DNA of 35,533 nucleotides from Diplocarpon mali (taxonomy: Eukaryota > Ascomycota > Leotiomycetes > Helotiales > Drepanopezizaceae): contig JAENRP010000412.1 of the NCBI GenBank assembly GCA_024741835.1, forward strand, positions 1 to 35,533. Reading direction: 5' to 3'. The translations under genes were made by a program, and so were the position numbers. Position 1 is the stretch's first letter; the number at the start of each line of letters is the position of its first letter. The notes below the pieces were generated by a model, which saw nothing but the letters and a program-made list of their open reading frames with translations, ran no database searches and was not told the DNA's origin. Positions 31,475-35,533 of this stretch are shown here, piece after piece.

Positions 31475-34195
31475 ATGCTTTAGGATAGGAAGTTATAGCG
31501 CATTTGGTATGCTAAGCTAGAGTTTTAGGCCGAATTTCTATAGCTCTAAAAGCATATAGAGAAGCTAAGATAGGTTAATAACCCTAAACTGTATGCTATA
31601 GAGATAGGAAATCAAGCTCCGCTTTATAAGAATAAAGCTCTATATCTGCTAGATTTAGAAATAGAACCGCCGTAGCTTGAAAAAATTATAGAAGGATAGG
31701 ACTAGAGAGTATTGCAAAGCTACTACAAGTTATACTAATAGTAGAAAGCTACCGATTAATAAACGCCAGCTCTACTACTACTTGTGAAAATAATAGCTAA
31801 AGATATAGAGCTGGAGTACAAAATGGCGGTAATATAATATAATCTTATAGTAGAAACGTAGAAAAGGAATAGGAGCTCCTACACTCAGTTATACTATTAG
31901 ATTACTAAGATAGTATACCCTATATTACTTTGAGTAGTACAATATGACTATAAGGAAGCAGGGAAACTATTAATTCAATAGATCGTAGAGCACCTGCGTA
32001 GGGAACTAGCCCCCTTTAAGGTTAGTATAATAGAGTCAATTCGGGAAAACTATAATAATACGCTCTTTGAAATAAGGAGTAGTAAAGTGGACTTAAAGAC
32101 CTGGCTTACTAGCTTTAGGAAGATCTACTAGGAAGCTTAAACTTATAGAATTCTAAAGGTTTAAAGCTCTCTTGCGATTATAAAGTTTCTATAGTTAGTT
32201 TACTGCTAAGCTCTTACTTAATCCTAGTAGACCTAGGCAAAGCTTATTAAAGATAATAAGCTAGGTTTAAAGTATAGAAAAGATATAGTCTACTATATTA
32301 ATTAGTTCTTAAGCTTAATAGAGCGAAGCCTCGCAAGCTCTTTATTAAAGGCAACCCTTAGAGTATACGCCTTGCTTAAAGGAGTAGGCGATTATACTAA
32401 TCTAAGAGTATTAAGTAAAGGCAAGGCAAAGAAGACTCTTAAGGAGAGTATTAAAAAGTGCCCTTACCCTTAGGTCAAAAATCACTTCTAGAATCTAAAG
32501 GAGTATAATAGGCTGAAATATGCCTTAACTAGCGCTAAGGAAGGTACGCTTCGAAACCTCCTTAGCTATAATAAGGTTAAAAGAATGTATGAAAACCTTG
32601 CTTCCTTAAAATAGAAAGAGCTTTAAGCTAAGCTCTCCTATATTAAATAAGCTCCTATAGATCAATTTAAGAAAAGAATATTTGCTAAAGCTTTAAGGAG
32701 TAGCAAATCTAAGATTATAGCCGCTCTTTTAGATCTGACTCTCTTTAAAGACTTTACCTTAGGAATATACTCTACCCTTAGAGCTCCTTATGCTCTTTTA
32801 AATACAACCCTACTCGATAACTGCGCTGCGACGCACTTTATTAATTGAGAGGAGCTTCTAGTTCTTAGATTATTGAAAATTGCATATCCTTAGGATTATA
32901 TAAAGGCAGGGAGCTCGAGTCTGCTAATAAGGAGGAAGGGTATACGTTTGATAAAAGGGGTTTTCGCTAATAGAGGAGACTTAGAGCTTAGGAATATAGC
33001 GCTTATAGATAGGTTTAATATTAATATTATCTTAAAGCCTCTTTTAAAGAAGGCTAGGGTATAGTATATAGGCTTAGACGCGACGCTTTAAAGGGGTATA
33101 GTAGATAATAATATAATTATAAAGCAGCTGGAGCATAGGTCGAATGTTATAGTATTTAAATATAAGCCTATTAACTTTTATAATACTTCTAACTCGCTAT
33201 ACTATACTTAACTAACTTGCTTAGCTTTCCTTACTTTATAATAGCGTCTACGAAGCTAATATAAACCCTTAAGGAGTAGCGTATTCTTAAGAGCTAGGAA
33301 CGATTTAGCAGATATTTAGCACCTTTGATTAGGCTATTTAGGAGCTGAGGCGCTTAAAAAGCTTATATTAAACGCAAAGGGGGTGAAGATTAAAGGGAAG
33401 CTATAAATCAATTATAAAGCTTACGCTTAGGCAAAAGCTAAGTAAAAGCCTTTTAAGAGAGAGTCAGATTTTAAGGCTTTAAAACCGTTCTTTAGGTACT
33501 CTTAGGACCTATTTGACTATAGTACGTTAAGCCTCTCTTTAGAAAGCTGGCTTTTCCTAATTAAGGATGAATTTAATAGGAAGTTATTTAGATATACTCT
33601 GCTTTATAAGTCTTTAATACTAGTTTTAAAAGCTCTTTAATCTTTTAAAGTATAAGTAAAGCGCTATTATAGCCTTTCCTTATATATTTTAAGGAGCGAT
33701 AATAATACCTTAGTATTCTTCTTATAAGGAGTATCGAAATATAAAGAGTAGTATAAAGCTAAAGGTATAGAGGTAAAAGTCACTTCATCTTATACTTATA
33801 AACTAAATAAAGCTTCTAAGAGAGTAGGAGCAGAGATTATTAAAAAGGCACTTACTATACTAATCTCTACTAACCTCTTAGAGTACCTATAGCCTAAAGC
33901 CGTACTAGCTGTAATATACCTTTATAATATCGGCCTATTGAAGCGCAGGAGATGGAAGAGTCTAAATAAGGTGCTCTAGCTCTGGTTTAGATAATACTTT
34001 AAGTAGTATGATCTGCAGATCACTATGAAGCTTACTACCGACTTAAGACTAAAATAGGGGGGTATAAAAGTATATAGAGCGCGCGCGTACCTATTGGCAA
34101 AGGAGAGGGAAGCTCTAAAGAATAAGAGAGCTTTCAAAACTATGCCACGAGGGCATATTAGATACCTAGTTGGTTACTGCGCCACTAATATATAT
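31475..34195 (+). pseudogene. copia D gag-protease-integrase polyprotein (RIP-degraded, truncated)
   Basis: The frame starts at ATG 31475 (MLQDRKLQRIWYAKLEF with TAG read as Gln). The gag segment includes LRRELAPFKVSIIESIREN and KVDLKTWLTSFRKIY near 32,000-32,130, and KRMYENLASL near 32,580. The protease motif LLDNCAATHFIN lies near 32,812-32,850. After an apparent frameshift near 32,960, GAG-pre-integrase appears (LGYLGAEALKKLILNAKGVK, about 33,320-33,385), then integrase with RYSQDLFDY, SYTYKLNKASKRVGAEIIKKAL, YLYNIGLLKRRRWKSLNKVL and PRGHIRYLVGY to 34,175. These are standard fungal copia landmarks in order. Stops are mostly TAA/TAG. Protease and integrase layout resembles copia B more than A or C. 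Confidence 0.82.
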
Positions 34196-34201
34196 GTTAA
34201 A

Positions 34202-34544
34202 TGTAGAATCATAGCTATACTAGCTTAGTTGGATTAGAAATCATAGCTATACTAAATTTAGCTATAAACTCTATATCCTGGCTATAAGTCATAGTTCTAT
34301 ATTTAGATATGACTTATAGTACTAAGTTTAGCTAAAACTATATTACAAATCAAAGGATTACGTATTGCATTATGTATACCTATATTAATTTATAATCTAG
34401 TATAACTCTAATATACTAAAAGGTTCTAGAAGCTTAAGATATTTTGTATATATAGATTGCTTTGCTCCTATAGTTAGGAATCAAGCCTCCTAAGCCTTCT
34501 AAGTCTCTAAGTTCTTCAACTACTACTATTACTTACTACTTAAT
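34202..34544 (+). repeat. LTR-like segment of a rightmost element (candidate)
   Basis: Starts TGTAGAATCATAGC right after copia D ends and finishes TTACTTACTACTTAATA, the kind of end seen on many LTRs (CA to TA after RIP). It is followed by a repeat-bearing leader and a long frame at 34964, the usual order for an LTR element. No second LTR, PBS or target duplication could be confirmed. The word TCATAGCTATACTA is repeated near 34210 and 34244. Confidence 0.3.
34282..34319. repeat. 12-bp inverted repeat (hairpin)
   Basis: CTATAAGTCATA at 34282-34293 and its exact complement TATGACTTATAG at 34308-34319, with a 14-nt loop, inside the LTR-like segment. Confidence 0.75.
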
Positions 34545-34640
34545 ACTACCTTGTACTCTCTTTACTATATCGGCCAGCCCTTATATTTCATATAATAGCA
34601 ATTCATTAAGAGGTCTACCGATAAGAGATAAGGCGCTTCC

Positions 34641-34930
34641 TTGCAAAATCGAGTTTTTAGCGCAGCCAATTAGCACTTAGTACTTTACTAAGGCCGGCCC
34701 TGCAGAACTGAGTTAAGCTTAGCTAATTAGTAACTCGCTAAGGCTAGCCCTGCAAGATCGAGTTAGTATAGCTAATTAGCAACTCGCTAAGGCTAGCCTT
34801 GCAAAATCGAGTTATTGCAGCTAATTAGCAACTTGCTAAAGCCAACCTTGCAAAACTGGGTTATACGCAGCCAATTAGCAACTTGCTAAGGCCAACCCTG
34901 CAGTATTGAGTTAAGCGCAGCCAATTAAGC
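34641..34930. repeat. about 50-bp tandem repeat, five to six units
   Basis: The word GC[CT]AATTAG recurs at 34665, 34722, 34771, 34820, 34870 and 34920 (spacings 57, 49, 49, 50, 50). Each unit carries AACTCGCTAAGGC, AGCCCTGCA and ATCGAGTT, so its ends AACTCG/CGAGTT are complementary and enclose a GGCTAGCC-type core. It sits in the leader before the frame at 34964. It is GC-richer than the surroundings and recalls the 24-bp palindrome in style, but the sequence differs. Confidence 0.85.
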
Positions 34931-34963
34931 AATCTGCGCAACTAACCTTCGCTTAATTAACGA

Positions 34964-35533
34964 ATGAGCAATTACCTAAATAGTAACCCTACTTATTCGG
35001 CAAATTACGCGAATTAAGTAATAGAAGGAGCTTCTATTATAGCTTTTATCGATAAAAAGCCAAGTATAGCTATTATTACTATATATATTAGTAAGCTATT
35101 TCTTATAAGACCTTAACTAACCCCCTTAGAGCCTGAAACCAACTATTAAGGCCTGAGTCCCTAAGACTAAGTACTAGCGTAATAAGCTAGTTACCTTTAG
35201 AGATAATAGGAAGCGTATCGCAGACCTAAGTAGCTAAGTAATAAGCTTTTTAAGCTATTATAGCTATATACTAGGCACTATTATCAGTTTCTTATACTAA
35301 GGTGCCCAGACCTACGCAGTACTATAGTACAACTCTACCTTATATTTAAGGTTGAAAGAGGATTGCAAATATAGTACGTCTAGTAGTAGGGAGTGGCTAT
35401 TGGACTAGCTCTTTATAATTATATTATACCTTATATATTAGTACTTCCTCTTAGCTAAGAAGCCATCCTCGGAGAGGGTGCTAAGAGAATTACTATATAT
35501 ATTATATAAGAGAAGGTAAATTAGTAGTTTTAT
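34964..35533 (+). pseudogene. N-terminal part of an unidentified frame, open at window edge
   Basis: From ATG 34964 (MSNYLNSNPTYSANYAN) one phase runs 190 codons to the last base, broken only by TAA/TAG. Reading these as Gln gives a Gln-rich middle and PLEPETNYQGLSPQDQVLA, EAYRRPKQLSNKLFKLL and LRSTIVQLYLIFKVERGLQ. Position after an LTR-like segment and a repeat-rich leader, plus the Pro/Gln-rich start, suggest the gag of another LTR element, but I do not recognise the family. A cellular gene damaged by RIP spread is the alternative. Confidence 0.45.

Larger units (their letters stand above)
31068..34195 (+). mobile_element. Ty1/copia element D, 3'-truncated
   Basis: Begins TGTTGCGCCATGAGG at the sharp end of the copia B fragment, a good LTR start, and carries gag, protease and integrase on the plus strand. 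It stops inside or just after integrase (YLVGYCATNIY near 34,190); reverse transcriptase, RNase H and 3' LTR are absent. The first about 90 bp keep many CA/TG pairs and look little affected by RIP. The 3' limit of the LTR and a PBS were not found, and no palindromic 24-bp repeat occurs in it. Confidence 0.75.

Noticed and set aside
34202..34544. MITE (DNA transposon) suggested by inverted repeats
   Set aside because: The 12-bp hairpin is internal, no terminal inverted repeats with TA duplication were found, and an LTR reading fits the following leader and frame better, though weakly.

Overview
The window looks like a heterochromatic, AT-rich block from a filamentous ascomycete (Pezizomycotina) genome that has been heavily mutated by repeat-induced point mutation (RIP). 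Long reading frames run for kilobases with few frameshifts but are riddled with TAA/TAG stops where related proteins would have Gln (CAA/CAG) or Trp (TGG). Start codons often read ATA instead of ATG, CpA/TpG is depleted and TpA is in excess. I see no intact cellular gene, rRNA, tRNA gene or CRISPR array. Nearly everything is dead LTR retrotransposon plus two long unknown reading frames.

Layout. 1-2613: left-truncated Ty1/copia element A (minus; 5' LTR, PBS, gag-protease-integrase), inserted into Ty3/gypsy copy 1 (plus), whose integrase and pol tail occupy 2614 to about 3790. 4009-7377 (ORF A) and 7935-11369 (ORF B): two diverged paralogues of an unrecognised protein of about 1,120-1,145 codons. 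A short assembly gap (NNN) lies at 11484-11486. 11918-12272: an inverted N-terminal fragment of ORF A, again just downstream of a gypsy integrase. From about 12,490 to 30,660 lies gypsy copy 2 (minus), cut apart by nested insertions. A 7.6 kb copia element B (14594-22197) has 198-bp LTRs, GTTAA target duplications and a half-tRNA PBS. Copia element C (22569 to about 28,560, plus) carries a solo LTR of family B (23814-24010, AAAAC target duplications). 30666-31067: 3' LTR and 3' internal fragment of another B element. 31068-34195: truncated copia element D (plus). 34202-35533: an LTR-like segment, a leader with about 50-bp tandem repeats and the start of another RIP-damaged frame running off the window.

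The most unusual signal is a 24-bp near-palindrome (ACTC/GAGT arms around an AGGCCTGGCCT-like core) found 28 times. It lies in unrelated coding frames (copia A and C, gypsy, ORF A, ORF B), almost always in the same codon phase. Because of its dyad symmetry it encodes nearly the same octapeptide, T-x-R-P-G-L-x-V, in either orientation. In copia C it has expanded into a regular in-frame array of nine copies. Copies outside reading frames are not spaced in multiples of three. This looks like an ORF-tolerant micro-repeat and is the best candidate for something undescribed; the ORF A/ORF B family and its link to gypsy is the second.

All strand, domain and element assignments come from my own reading of translated motifs; no database search was possible.
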